In this document: positions 7,858 to 16,302 of the stretch, piece by piece
How the letters are laid out: each line of letters begins with the position of its first letter
How positions within the stretch are numbered: position 1 is the stretch's first letter
From: Planctomycetia bacterium
Lineage (GTDB): Bacteria; Planctomycetota; UBA1135; UBA2386
NCBI GenBank assembly: GCA_005776475.1
Contig: SXPB01000056.1
Coordinates: 1 to 35,198 of the forward strand
Direction: 5' to 3'
DNA length: 35,198 nt
Program-made: the position numbers and the translations under genes
Notes under the pieces: generated by a model
Databases searched by the model: none
Seen by the model: only the letters and a program-made list of their open reading frames with translations
What the model was told of the DNA's origin: nothing

Positions 7858-10800
7858 TTACTTGCCGGCGCTGGCGGCGGGGGCGGGAGCAGCCGGGTTG
7901 GTGGTGGGCAATAGACGTCGGGCAACGGCCACGGGATCCGTAGGCCAGAGGCATACCGTGCCGTCGCGCGCGGTGGTGGCGACCACGCTGCCGTCGGGAT
8001 GGAAGGCGCCGTGGTCGATGTCGCCGTTGTGGCCGCCGAACGTCAGCAGCGCCGTGCCATCGGCGGTTCGCCAGAGCTTCGCTTCGCTCTTGCTGCCTTC
8101 GCCGCACGTCAGCAATGTGGTGCCATCGCGAGAAAATGCGGCGCAGCGCTGCGGTTGCTTGCCTGGCAGCACGTGCAGCAGCTTGCCTTGGGTGTCCCAC
8201 AGGCGCGTGCTGCGATCGCGGCTGGTGGTCAGCAGCGTCTTGCCGTCGGGTGCGAACCGCACCGACGTGATCGCCGCGCTGTGTCCCTTGAGTTGGCCGC
8301 GACTCTCGCCACTCGGCACCGCCCACAGTTGCACCGTGGTCTGTTCCTCTTCCACGGTGGCCATCAACATCCCGTCGGTGTCGAGGTCCGCCGCGATCAC
8401 CGGCCGCGGTCGCGCCAGTTCGAACGCGCGCGTGTGGTCATTGGTGTTCCACAGGATGCACAGGCCGGTCACCGCCGCGCCGCGTTCCGATTTCGCGGTC
8501 CCGGCGGTCAGCAGGCGACTGCCGCCCTTGGGGAAGCGGACTACGGCGATGCCCTTGCCGTGCCCTTGCAGCGTGAACAGGGGTTCGCCGTCCGCGAGCC
8601 GCAACACGTGTACGGTGTCGTCGCGCAGGCCGCTGCAGGCGATGCGTTCGCCGGCGTCGTCGACGTCGATGCGCGTCTGCGGTTGGCCAAGGTCCGCCGA
8701 CGTCCACAACAGGCTGCCGTCGGTGGTGGACCACAGCCGCAGGCGTTCGTCGGAGCCACCCGTGACGAGGCGGCTGCCGTTGGCGTCGAACGCGACGGCG
8801 CCGGCCCAGCCGGTCTGGCGGATCGTCAACACGCCGTGGGCGCCGCCGAGATCCCACACGAGCGGCCGCGCGGCGCCGGCGAGCGCCAGCACGCCGCGGC
8901 CATTGGGTGACCATTCGGCCGCGAGGATCGATGGCCCCGCTTCGTAGCGATGCACCGCGGTGCTGGTCGGTTCGCGGCCGGCATCGACGTCGAAGATCGC
9001 GAGGTCGCCGTTGATGCCGCCCGTGGCGGTGAGCGCGAACTGGTTGCTCGGGTCGAACGCGACGTGGTCGATCGAGCCGCGGTGGCCGACCAGCGTCGCC
9101 ACTTCGGTCACCGACAGGCGCGAGGAATCGGCCTCGGGGGCGAGGCTCCACAGGCGCGCCGTCAGGTCGCGGGCACCCGTCAGCAGTCGCTGGCTGGTCG
9201 CGTCGAACGCCGCCGCGGTGATTTCCTGGCTGTGCCGGGCGTGCCCGACGACTTCGCCGGACTGCACGCGCACGAGGATCACTTCGCGGCCACAAGCGAT
9301 CGCCAGCAGGCTGTTGTCCGGCGCGAAGGCCAGGGCGCGCACGCGACCATGCACCGGCACGTTGTCCGCCGCCGTCGGCAGGCCGGTGGCGGCGTCCCAC
9401 ACGCGAACGCCATCGCCACTGCACGTTGCCGCGCAGGCGCCGTCGCGGCTCAGTGCCGTCGCCACGAACAGCTGCTTGTGCGCCACCGCGGCGGAGATGG
9501 CGATGCCGGTCGCGGCATCGTGCACTTGCGCCAGGTACGGGCCCTTGTCGCTGCCGTAGGTGGTGATCAACAAGCGGCGGCCGGCGGCGTCGGCTTGCAG
9601 CGTCGCCGGAATGCCCGGCAGCGGCACCGAGCGTTCGAGGATCTCGCCGCGGCGGGCCCAGAAGCGCAGCGTCTTGTCGATCGCGACCGTCGCCAACCGT
9701 TCGTCGCCGAGGAAGGTGCCGCCGACCACGGTTGCCTGGTCGTGATGGCCCACCAGGGTTGCGATCGGGCGCGCGGTCGCGGGATCCCAGATCTGCGCGT
9801 GGCCGCCGTAGCCGAACAACAGCGCGGCCTTGCCGTCCGGTGACCATCGGGCGCCGACCAGTCGCGGTGACTTGCTGTCGGGGGAGAGCAGCGTGCGGGC
9901 AACGCCGCCGCTGCCGAGCGCGTCGAGCACGGCGGAGCGGGTGTGCGGTGACGCGTGTTTGCCCACGGCAGCCAGCGCCAGTTGGATCGCCTGCTCGCGG
10001 TTGTGGGCCTTCAGTTGCGCGCTCTCCATCGCGTCGCGGTGCGCTTCGGCGATGTTGCGCAGGTTCTTCTCGCTGTAGCTCTTCAGCTTGGCGCGCGTGG
10101 TCTCGTCGTTGCGCAGCTCCAGCGCCTGGCTCGCCAGCGCGGCGGCGCGCTCGCTGTCGCCGCCTTCCTCGGCCGCCGCCGCCGCCACCAGCAGTTCGTC
10201 GGCGCGCGAGGAGACATGCATGCTCCAGCCGATCGTCGTCAGTCCGCCGAGCAGCAACACCGCCGCCAGCGCCGTCTCGGTGCGCCGCCGCCGCGCCAGC
10301 TTCAGCAGCCGAGTCATCGCTGAAGCGGGGCGCGCGTGGATCGGTTCCCAGCGCAGGAAGCGCTGCAGGTCGGCTTCGAACTCGCCCGCCGACTGGTAGC
10401 GCTTGTTCGGATCCTTCTCGAGCGCCTTCTGGCAGATGGTGACGAGGTCGCGCGGCACCTTGTGGTTGCGCTTCTGCAGCGGCACCGGTTCCTGGAAGCA
10501 GATCTCGTAGACGACCTGCTGCAGGTTCTTGCCGTCGAACGGCCGGCGCAGCGTCAGCACCTCGTAGAGGATCACGCCGAGGGCCCAGATGTCGGCGCGA
10601 TGGTCGACTTCGACGCGTTTGGCCAGCGTCTGCTCCGGGCTCATGTAGTGCGCGGTGCCGGTGATCTCGCCCGACATCGAGATGCTGCCTTCGCCGAGCG
10701 ACTTGGCGAGGCCGAAGTCGAGCAGCCGCACCTGGCGGCGATCGTCGAGCATCAGGTTGCGCGGCTTCAAGTCGCGATGCACGACGTTGGCCTGGTGCGC

Positions 10801-11472
10801 GACCGCCAGCGCCGACGCCAGTTCGGCCACGAACATCGCGCATTCGGCGACGTAGCCCTTCTCCGGTGCGAGCCCCAGCGTGCCTTCGATGGCGGTCGGG
10901 GCCTCGCCGTTGGCGAGCCGCAGATCGTCGAGAATGTCGGCGAGGTTGCGGCCGGCGACGTAGTCCATCGCCAGCGCGAACGTGCCGTCGATCTCGGTCA
11001 GCGCGTGCACCGCGACGATCGCGGGATGATGCAGTTGCGCCGCCGCCGCAGCTTCGCGGCGAAAGCGCTCGACGTGGCGTTTGCTCAGCGTGAGCCCGCT
11101 GGCCATCACCTTCAGCGCGATCCGGCGGTTCAGCGACTTCTGGTGCGCGAGGTAGACGACGCCCATGCCGCCGCGGCCGAGTTCTTCCTGGATGACGAAG
11201 TCGCCGAACGCGCGCCCCTGCGTTTCCTTCGGCGGTGCCGGCTCCCATTCCTGGTGGCCGAGCAGGCCGTCGAAGGCGAGGAACTCGCGGCATTGCAACA
11301 GCACTGCCTTGCGCATGTCCTCGGCGAAACGACCTGCGTACGTGGCGGGATCGGGCGCCTTGCCGGTCGCGTGCAGTTCGACGAACTGCTCGACGGCATG
11401 CTGCACGTTCGTGCTGCGCGAGCCATCCCCGGGCGGGGTCTTGGCCGCGGCGCCTTCCCGCTCGGGCTGCAT
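7858..11472 (-). CDS. Membrane Ser/Thr protein kinase with WD40 propellers
   Basis: The 1204-residue protein has four parts. Residues 1-90 form a helical leader. A Hanks-type kinase domain (about 91-373) shows GRGGMG (99-104), catalytic Lys121, HRDLKPRN (232-239), DFG (252-254) and MSPE (277-280), so it looks active. One transmembrane segment (about 399-419) follows the basic stretch ARRRR. A helical linker then leads into about 650 residues of WD40-like repeats (for example LVGARWSPDGKAALLFGYGGHAQIWD). That length could make two seven-bladed propellers, probably outside the membrane. The ATG at 11472 follows AGGAG by about eight bases and lies one base after the sigma factor stop. It probably phosphorylates a partner such as that sigma factor, an inference from coupling. 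Confidence 0.9.
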   Translation of the reverse strand: MQPEREGAAAKTPPGDGSRSTNVQHAVEQFVELHATGKAPDPATYAGRFAEDMRKAVLLQCREFLAFDGLLGHQEWEPAPPKETQGRAFGDFVIQEELGRGGMGVVYLAHQKSLNRRIALKVMASGLTLSKRHVERFRREAAAAAQLHHPAIVAVHALTEIDGTFALAMDYVAGRNLADILDDLRLANGEAPTAIEGTLGLAPEKGYVAECAMFVAELASALAVAHQANVVHRDLKPRNLMLDDRRQVRLLDFGLAKSLGEGSISMSGEITGTAHYMSPEQTLAKRVEVDHRADIWALGVILYEVLTLRRPFDGKNLQQVVYEICFQEPVPLQKRNHKVPRDLVTICQKALEKDPNKRYQSAGEFEADLQRFLRWEPIHARPASAMTRLLKLARRRRTETALAAVLLLGGLTTIGWSMHVSSRADELLVAAAAAEEGGDSERAAALASQALELRNDETTRAKLKSYSEKNLRNIAEAHRDAMESAQLKAHNREQAIQLALAAVGKHASPHTRSAVLDALGSGGVARTLLSPDSKSPRLVGARWSPDGKAALLFGYGGHAQIWDPATARPIATLVGHHDQATVVGGTFLGDERLATVAIDKTLRFWARRGEILERSVPLPGIPATLQADAAGRRLLITTYGSDKGPYLAQVHDAATGIAISAAVAHKQLFVATALSRDGACAATCSGDGVRVWDAATGLPTAADNVPVHGRVRALAFAPDNSLLAIACGREVILVRVQSGEVVGHARHSQEITAAAFDATSQRLLTGARDLTARLWSLAPEADSSRLSVTEVATLVGHRGSIDHVAFDPSNQFALTATGGINGDLAIFDVDAGREPTSTAVHRYEAGPSILAAEWSPNGRGVLALAGAARPLVWDLGGAHGVLTIRQTGWAGAVAFDANGSRLVTGGSDERLRLWSTTDGSLLWTSADLGQPQTRIDVDDAGERIACSGLRDDTVHVLRLADGEPLFTLQGHGKGIAVVRFPKGGSRLLTAGTAKSERGAAVTGLCILWNTNDHTRAFELARPRPVIAADLDTDGMLMATVEEEQTTVQLWAVPSGESRGQLKGHSAAITSVRFAPDGKTLLTTSRDRSTRLWDTQGKLLHVLPGKQPQRCAAFSRDGTTLLTCGEGSKSEAKLWRTADGTALLTFGGHNGDIDHGAFHPDGSVVATTARDGTVCLWPTDPVAVARRLLPTTNPAAPAPAASAGK

Positions 11473-11473
11473 G

Positions 11474-12202
11474 TCACGACTCCTGGGTGCGCGACAGCAG
11501 ACCGGACAAGCGGGCTTGGGCACGCGACAGCAACGCGCGAACGGCGCCCTCGGTGGGCAGGCCCATCTCGGCGCAGATCTCGTCGGTGTCGAGTTCGAGG
11601 TAGCGGCGCAGCACGATGATTTCGCGCTCGCGGTCGGGCAGCTGCTGCAGGGCGATGCGGATGCGTTCGGCGAGTTCGGATTCGTCGTGCAGCTGCGACG
11701 GCGTCGCGTCGGGTGTCGCCACCGACTGTTCGACGATGTCGTCGAGCGCGATCAGGCCGCCGGCAACCGTGCGCTTCTTCGTCTCGAGGGCGCGGATGCG
11801 GCGCACGATTTCGTACTCGGCGCCCTTCAGCAGCCAGGCCAGGAACGAGCCTTCGCCGCGGTACTCGAATTGATGCAACCGCCGCAGTGCCGACAGGATC
11901 GCGTCGTGGGTGGCGTCCTCACTGTCCGCCATCAGCAGCCGGTACTTCGGCCCGATCAACTTGCGGAGCGCCGCGCGCAGCCGGTCCCGGTACCGCTGGA
12001 ACAGCAGATCGATGGCATCCCGATCCTGTTCGAGGGCACGGCTGACCAGGTTGCGGGTGTTGTCGTCCAGAAACGGCGCCTTTTGGAGGAAATCGACGAG
12101 GCGCTGATTGTGCCCCGTTCCGGTGTGGCGACAAGGCACGGAGGCCTGCCGGCTGGCGAATCGGCGCGGGAACAGCCGGGAGAAGGGGGCCATGGTCGTC
12201 AT
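11474..12202 (-). CDS. ECF-type sigma-70 family RNA polymerase sigma factor
   Basis: The 242-residue protein has a region 2 core (about 62-140: YRDRLRAALRKLIG, DSEDATHDAILSAL, FLAWLLKGAEYEIVRRIR) and a region 4 helix-turn-helix (about 178-235: LPDREREIIVLRRYLELDTDEICAEMGL). No sigma region 1 or 3 is visible, as in ECF factors. A basic N-terminal extension of about 60 residues makes the start uncertain; ATG at 12202 or 12193 is most likely. The longer frame upstream runs through a G-run tract and looks non-coding. The kinase gene begins one base after its stop, so the two are probably made together, and the kinase could control sigma activity by phosphorylation. Confidence 0.87.
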   Translation of the reverse strand: MTTMAPFSRLFPRRFASRQASVPCRHTGTGHNQRLVDFLQKAPFLDDNTRNLVSRALEQDRDAIDLLFQRYRDRLRAALRKLIGPKYRLLMADSEDATHDAILSALRRLHQFEYRGEGSFLAWLLKGAEYEIVRRIRALETKKRTVAGGLIALDDIVEQSVATPDATPSQLHDESELAERIRIALQQLPDREREIIVLRRYLELDTDEICAEMGLPTEGAVRALLSRAQARLSGLLSRTQES

Positions 12203-12399
12203 GCTGTCGGAGGAAGGACCAGCCTGGCCGCTGCGCACGCGCTTTTCTCGAAATGCGACCCGGGGCGGGCGGCGGGGCGGGCGCTGGGCCGGGCGACGGG
12301 CCGGGGGGTGGGGGGCGGCGGGGCAGGCGGGCGGGACCGGGTTGCGAAGCGGCACGAAGGCGCGTCCTGGCGGCCACCGGTCCGTGCTACGGTTCCGGC
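12203..12399. other. Divergent intergenic region with strong G-run tract
   Basis: This 197-base gap separates the minus-strand sigma-kinase operon from the plus-strand lipoprotein gene. Positions 12262-12341 hold about ten runs of three to six G on the plus strand, separated by short spacers, fitting the consensus for several G-quadruplexes. A TACGGT hexamer at 12388-12393 is the likely -10 box of the lipoprotein gene. I could not identify the promoter of the sigma factor. Confidence 0.7.
12388..12393 (+). promoter_or_regulatory. -10-like hexamer TACGGT
   Basis: TACGGT fits TANNNT and ends six bases before the GTG at 12400. No Shine-Dalgarno is present. The spacing would put transcription start at or next to the start codon, giving a leaderless mRNA. 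Confidence 0.4.
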
Positions 12400-13359
12400 G
12401 TGTTCCGGTCGCGCGTCTTTGCCGCCTGCACGATGGTCACCCTGCTGGCTGCCTGTGTCGGGCCGTCGACGGCTGCCCTGGCGGTTGCGGTGCCGACGTT
12501 CGGCGCGCACAGCGATTTCCCCGGGGGCCCCGCCATCCTCGCGGGGTTCGACCGTGCCCAGGCCGGCGCCGAATGGCGAGCCGGTGACGAAGTCCTGTTC
12601 GGGCTGCAACTGCAGCGCGATGGCGTCAGCCGCCACTGGTTGCTGCACGTGCGTCTGACCGAGCCGTTGGCGATCGCACGCGTCGGCGAGGAAGTGGGGC
12701 CCGGCACGACCTGGGTGGCACCGACCGCGTGGACGCTGCGCGTGAACGGGGAAGCGCGCACGTTCCACTCGCGTTGTTGCCGCGTGCTGGCGACCGTGCT
12801 CGACGCGGAGGGCAAGGTGCTCGGCCGCACGGAGCCACTGCTGCCGCGCGACTTCCTCGCCGGCGGTTTCGCCCGTGCCTGTGATGCGCTCGATGCGATA
12901 CGGCTCGGCCACCCGCGGCGGCGGATTCGCAGCAGCGACGGCGATCCGTTTGCGGCCGCGACCGTCACGGCGATCGCGTTGCTCGGCATCGTGCAGGACG
13001 ATCCGGTGCTCGCACCGCTCCTGTGGCAGGTCATCGACAAGCCGAGCGTGTGGTCGGTGGTGCAGAACCTCGGCGCGCGCGTGCTCGTCGAGCCGGGCTT
13101 CCAGGACACCGTCGTGGTGCCCTCGCCGGTGCCGGCGACGGGAGCGCAGGTGCATGCGGTGCCGCTGGGGTTGTCGGTGAACGGGGTCGAAGCGCTCGCG
13201 GCCGAACTGCTGGTGCGGCCGTCGCCGCCGCCGTTCGGCCTGTGCGGCGGCATCGTGGCGGCGACGGCGAATCACCCACGGCATCGGGATCGTGCGTTCT
13301 CGATGGTGTTGCTGGCGGCGCGCCGCGGGCCGGGACCGACGCGGTCCGCCGCGCGCTGA
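12400..13359 (+). CDS. Lipoprotein of unknown function
   Basis: The 319-residue protein begins VFRSRVFAACTMVTLLAACVG, a basic n-region, hydrophobic h-region and lipobox LAAC with lipidation expected at Cys19. The GTG at 12400 is chosen because it supplies the charged n-region; the internal ATG at 12433 would lose it. The mature part is mostly beta strands and Arg/Ala/Val rich, with segments such as FPGGPAILAGFDRAQAGAEW and DEVLFGLQLQRDGVSRHWLL. I do not recognise a family. It is divergent from the sigma-kinase operon and is followed 65 bases later by another exported-protein gene. Confidence 0.65.
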   Translation: MFRSRVFAACTMVTLLAACVGPSTAALAVAVPTFGAHSDFPGGPAILAGFDRAQAGAEWRAGDEVLFGLQLQRDGVSRHWLLHVRLTEPLAIARVGEEVGPGTTWVAPTAWTLRVNGEARTFHSRCCRVLATVLDAEGKVLGRTEPLLPRDFLAGGFARACDALDAIRLGHPRRRIRSSDGDPFAAATVTAIALLGIVQDDPVLAPLLWQVIDKPSVWSVVQNLGARVLVEPGFQDTVVVPSPVPATGAQVHAVPLGLSVNGVEALAAELLVRPSPPPFGLCGGIVAATANHPRHRDRAFSMVLLAARRGPGPTRSAAR

Positions 13360-13424
13360 CCCGGGCAGTGTCGTAACGAGACACGGGACCAAGTCGCCGC
13401 CGCCGTTCTGCCGATAGGGCCGGC

Positions 13425-14318
13425 ATGAACCGGCCTTTCGCCCTCGTCGTGCTGTCGTGTTGCCTTCCGCTCCTCGGCCAAGACCCGGCGACCGGTTCGC
13501 GGGTCGAGGAACGCGCGCAGTCGATGCGCGACCAGATCGGCACCGGGCGTCCGGTCCAGAGCCACGTGCGCGTGATGGTGCGGCTCAAGAACGGCAATCG
13601 CCTCAACGGCGTCGTCAAGGACGGCAAGCTGGTCGAGCGCGTCGATGGGCTGCGCTTCGTCGAGGCGCAGGCGCAGGACAAGGGCGCCGGCATCCGGCTC
13701 TGGTACTCGGGCGGCGCCCGCAACTACGTGTTCGTGCCGTTCAGCGACTTCGCCGAGTACGAAGTGCAGCAGCAGCTCACGCAGAAGCAGATCGAACAGA
13801 TCGAAACGGACATGCAGATGAACGAACGCCGGGCGGCGGAACGCGCGGCGGCGACCGCGCGGGCTGCGACGGGCACCGCCGAAGGCGCGCCCGCCGCACC
13901 GACCGGCGAATCGGCGCCGTCGGAGTCCGTTGTCGGAGTCACGCAGGAACCGGCCCCGGCCGCCACCGGCACGACGACCGTGAAGACCAAGAAGTCGGCC
14001 AAGGCCAACGTCGATGCCGCGCCGGCCAAGCTCGACGCCCAACAGGTCGAACTCGAACTGCACCGCACGTGGTTCGCGTTGGTGCAGGCGTACCCGCCGG
14101 CGCAAGGCTGGAACGAGAAGAAGCGCGACGAGATCTCGCGTCGGTTCGTCGTGATCGGCAGCAAGCCGAGCGAGGCCGAGCAGAAGTTCGTCGACAACTA
14201 CGACCAGTGGGTCAAGGCGTGCGCGCATTTCGCCGTCAAGGCGCCCACCGCCGGTACGGAAGGAACCGGTGCCTCGGGCGAGGCCACCGACGACAAGAAG
14301 GGCCGCCGCAAGAAGTGA
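13425..14318 (+). CDS. Exported protein of unknown function with Ala/Lys-rich linker
   Basis: The 297-residue protein starts with a short signal peptide, MNRPFALVVLSCCLPLLGQ. A small N-terminal domain (about 45-115) has beta strands with RVMVRLKNGNRLNGVVKDG and NYVFVPFSDFAEY, reminiscent of Sm-like or sugar-binding strands. A Gln/Glu-rich helix (about 115-150) and a low-complexity Ala/Thr/Pro linker (about 150-210) follow. The C-terminal helical part (about 215-275) includes LHRTWFALVQAYPPAQGWNEKKRDEI. The end is Lys-rich (KKGRRKK). No family or catalytic motif is recognised; a periplasmic, perhaps surface-associated role is only a guess. Confidence 0.7.
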   Translation: MNRPFALVVLSCCLPLLGQDPATGSRVEERAQSMRDQIGTGRPVQSHVRVMVRLKNGNRLNGVVKDGKLVERVDGLRFVEAQAQDKGAGIRLWYSGGARNYVFVPFSDFAEYEVQQQLTQKQIEQIETDMQMNERRAAERAAATARAATGTAEGAPAAPTGESAPSESVVGVTQEPAPAATGTTTVKTKKSAKANVDAAPAKLDAQQVELELHRTWFALVQAYPPAQGWNEKKRDEISRRFVVIGSKPSEAEQKFVDNYDQWVKACAHFAVKAPTAGTEGTGASGEATDDKKGRRKK

Positions 14319-14380
14319 TGCCCCGCTCGCGGGTGCCGATTTCCGGCCAACGCGCTTGATCGGCCCCGGCCCGCCCGGGA

Positions 14381-15310
14381 ATGCTGTCCCGCATGGTGCG
14401 CGCATTCCTGTTCACGGGCCAAGGCTCGCAGTTCGCCGGCATGGGCAAAGACCTCGCCGAGCGCTTTCCGGTTGCACGGGCAACCTTCGACGAAGCCGAC
14501 CAGGCGCTCGGTGAGTCGATCTCGCAAATGTGTTTCGCCGGCCCCGAGGACCAGCTCGGGCTGACCCAGAACACGCAGCCGGCGACCTTGGCGGTCGCCG
14601 TCGCCGCTTTCCGCGCGCTCGGGCAGAAGCCCGATCTCGCCGCCGGCCACAGCCTCGGTGAATACGCCGCCCACGTCGCGGCCGGCACGCTCCAGTTCGC
14701 CGATGCGATCCGCCTCGTGCGGGAACGCGGCAAGCGCATGCAGAGCGCCGTTCCGGTCGGCACCGGCGGCATGGTCGTGATGCGCAAGATGGGGCTCGAC
14801 GAGGTGAAGGCGTTGGTCGCCAAGGTCGACGCCGGGTTGTGCGAGATCGCCAACGTCAACGAGCCGGAGCAGATCGTCGTGTCGGGGGCCGCTGCCGCGA
14901 TGGACCAGATCGTCGCCTTGGCGCCGCCGCGCAAGGCGATGAAGCTCAACGTCAGCGTGCCGTTCCATTGTTCGATGCTGAAGGACGCCGCGGCTGCCTT
15001 CGCCAAGGTGCTCGATGGCATCACGCTGCGCGATCCCGCGTTCCCGGTGTGGTGCAACGTCGATGCGAAGCCGGTGACGACGGCGGCGACCGCGCGCAGT
15101 GCGCTGCAGCGGCAGTTCGCCGGATCGGTGCTGTGGCAACAGACGGTCGAGGGCATGTTCGCGGTCGGCGTGCGCCACTTCGTCGAATGCGGGCCCAAGG
15201 CCACGCTCGTGAACATGGTGAAGCGCATCGCCCTCGCCAAAGGCATCGAAGGCGTCGAGACGGTGGCGTCGACGACGGCAGACGAGATCACGGCACTCGG
15301 ATCGAAGTGA
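14381..15310 (+). CDS. fabD: Malonyl-CoA:ACP transacylase
   Basis: The 309-residue protein matches FabD, which loads malonyl groups from CoA onto acyl carrier protein to start fatty acid elongation in the cytoplasm. It has GQGSQ (13-17), the nucleophile loop GHSLGEYAA with Ser91, Arg116 in RERGKRMQ, and VPFHCSML with His196. The length is typical. Two starts are possible, ATG 14381 or ATG 14393; neither has a clear Shine-Dalgarno. The stop overlaps the lpxK start by one base (TGATG). Placement directly before lpxK and an LpxL-type gene ties acyl supply to lipid A synthesis. Confidence 0.95.
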   Translation: MLSRMVRAFLFTGQGSQFAGMGKDLAERFPVARATFDEADQALGESISQMCFAGPEDQLGLTQNTQPATLAVAVAAFRALGQKPDLAAGHSLGEYAAHVAAGTLQFADAIRLVRERGKRMQSAVPVGTGGMVVMRKMGLDEVKALVAKVDAGLCEIANVNEPEQIVVSGAAAAMDQIVALAPPRKAMKLNVSVPFHCSMLKDAAAAFAKVLDGITLRDPAFPVWCNVDAKPVTTAATARSALQRQFAGSVLWQQTVEGMFAVGVRHFVECGPKATLVNMVKRIALAKGIEGVETVASTTADEITALGSK

Positions 15311-16302
15311 TGGCTCCGGCGCACGGCGGCAACCCGCTGCGGCAGGCGCTGTGGCCGCTCGGGCTGCTCTACGGCGCCGTCGCGGCGGTGCGCAACTGGG
15401 CCTTCGATCGTCGCCTGCGCGCCGTGCATCGGTTGCCGGTGCCGGTGGTGTCGGTCGGCAACCTGACGGTGGGTGGCACCGGCAAGACGCCGACCGTCGC
15501 CTGGTTGTGCCAGCTCGCGCACGCGAGTGGCAAGCGTCCCGGCGTGCTCGCGCGGGGCTACGGGCGGGCGCCGGGCGCGCTGCTCAACGACGAAGGGATG
15601 ATGCTGCAGCGGCGGTTGCCCTGGCTGCTGCAGGAACAGGATCCCGACCGCGTCGCCGCCGGTGCGCGTCTGTGCGGCAAGGGTGCGGACTTCGTCGTGC
15701 TCGACGACGGCTTCCAACATCGCCGGCTGCATCGCGACCGCGACCTCGTCTGCGTCGATGTGACTGCTCCCTTCGGCAATGGCCTGTGCCTGCCGGCCGG
15801 CGATCTGCGCGAGTTTCGTTCGGGCCTCGGGCGCGCCGACCTCGTGTTGTTGACGCGCGCCGGGACCATGGCGCCGGAGTTGCTGGAAGAGCGGCGCGCT
15901 GCGGTGGCGCGCCTGGCGGAGCGCGCGCGCGGCGTGTTCGCCTGCGAGCACATGCCGAGCACGTTCCTGCGTTCGAGCGACGGCGCCGAAGTGCCGCTCG
16001 GCATGGTCGCGCAGCAACCGTGCGTGCTGTTGTCAGCGATCGCGCGGCCGGCGAGTTTCCGCGCGTCGATGCAGCGGCTGGGTGCCCGCATCGTCGCCGA
16101 GTTCGCGCATCGCGACCACCATCGGTTCACGCCGGCCGACGTCGAGGCCGCTGCCGCCAGCGCCCGGCACGCGGGAGCATGGCTGGTTGTCACCGAGAAG
16201 GACGAAAGCAAGCTCACCGCCATGCCGGTGGAGCGCCACGTGCTGCGCATCGACCTGCAGTTTCTCGGCCCGGCCCCGACCGCCGCCGACGTGTTGCCAT
16301 GA
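15310..16302 (+). CDS. lpxK: Tetraacyldisaccharide 4'-kinase
   Basis: The 330-residue protein phosphorylates the 4' position of the lipid A precursor at the inner membrane, forming lipid IVA. The N-terminal hydrophobic stretch LWPLGLLYGAVAAVRNW is the membrane anchor. The P-loop is GNLTVGGTGKTP (50-61), followed by ARGYGR (81-86), DDGFQHRRL (132-140) and TEKDESKL near the C-terminus. All are LpxK hallmarks. The start is the ATG overlapping the fabD stop, and the stop overlaps the start of the acyltransferase as ATGA. This strongly suggests translational coupling of the three genes and shows that the organism makes lipid A. Confidence 0.95.
   Translation: MAPAHGGNPLRQALWPLGLLYGAVAAVRNWAFDRRLRAVHRLPVPVVSVGNLTVGGTGKTPTVAWLCQLAHASGKRPGVLARGYGRAPGALLNDEGMMLQRRLPWLLQEQDPDRVAAGARLCGKGADFVVLDDGFQHRRLHRDRDLVCVDVTAPFGNGLCLPAGDLREFRSGLGRADLVLLTRAGTMAPELLEERRAAVARLAERARGVFACEHMPSTFLRSSDGAEVPLGMVAQQPCVLLSAIARPASFRASMQRLGARIVAEFAHRDHHRFTPADVEAAAASARHAGAWLVVTEKDESKLTAMPVERHVLRIDLQFLGPAPTAADVLP

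Noticed and set aside
6839-8947. Plus-strand frame of about 702 codons
   Set aside because: Lies opposite the secreted protein and the kinase, both well supported; composition is shadow-like.
12203-12355. N-terminal extension of the sigma factor up to 12355
   Set aside because: It would be Pro/Arg-rich low complexity encoded by the G-run tract; sigma domains are complete from 12202.
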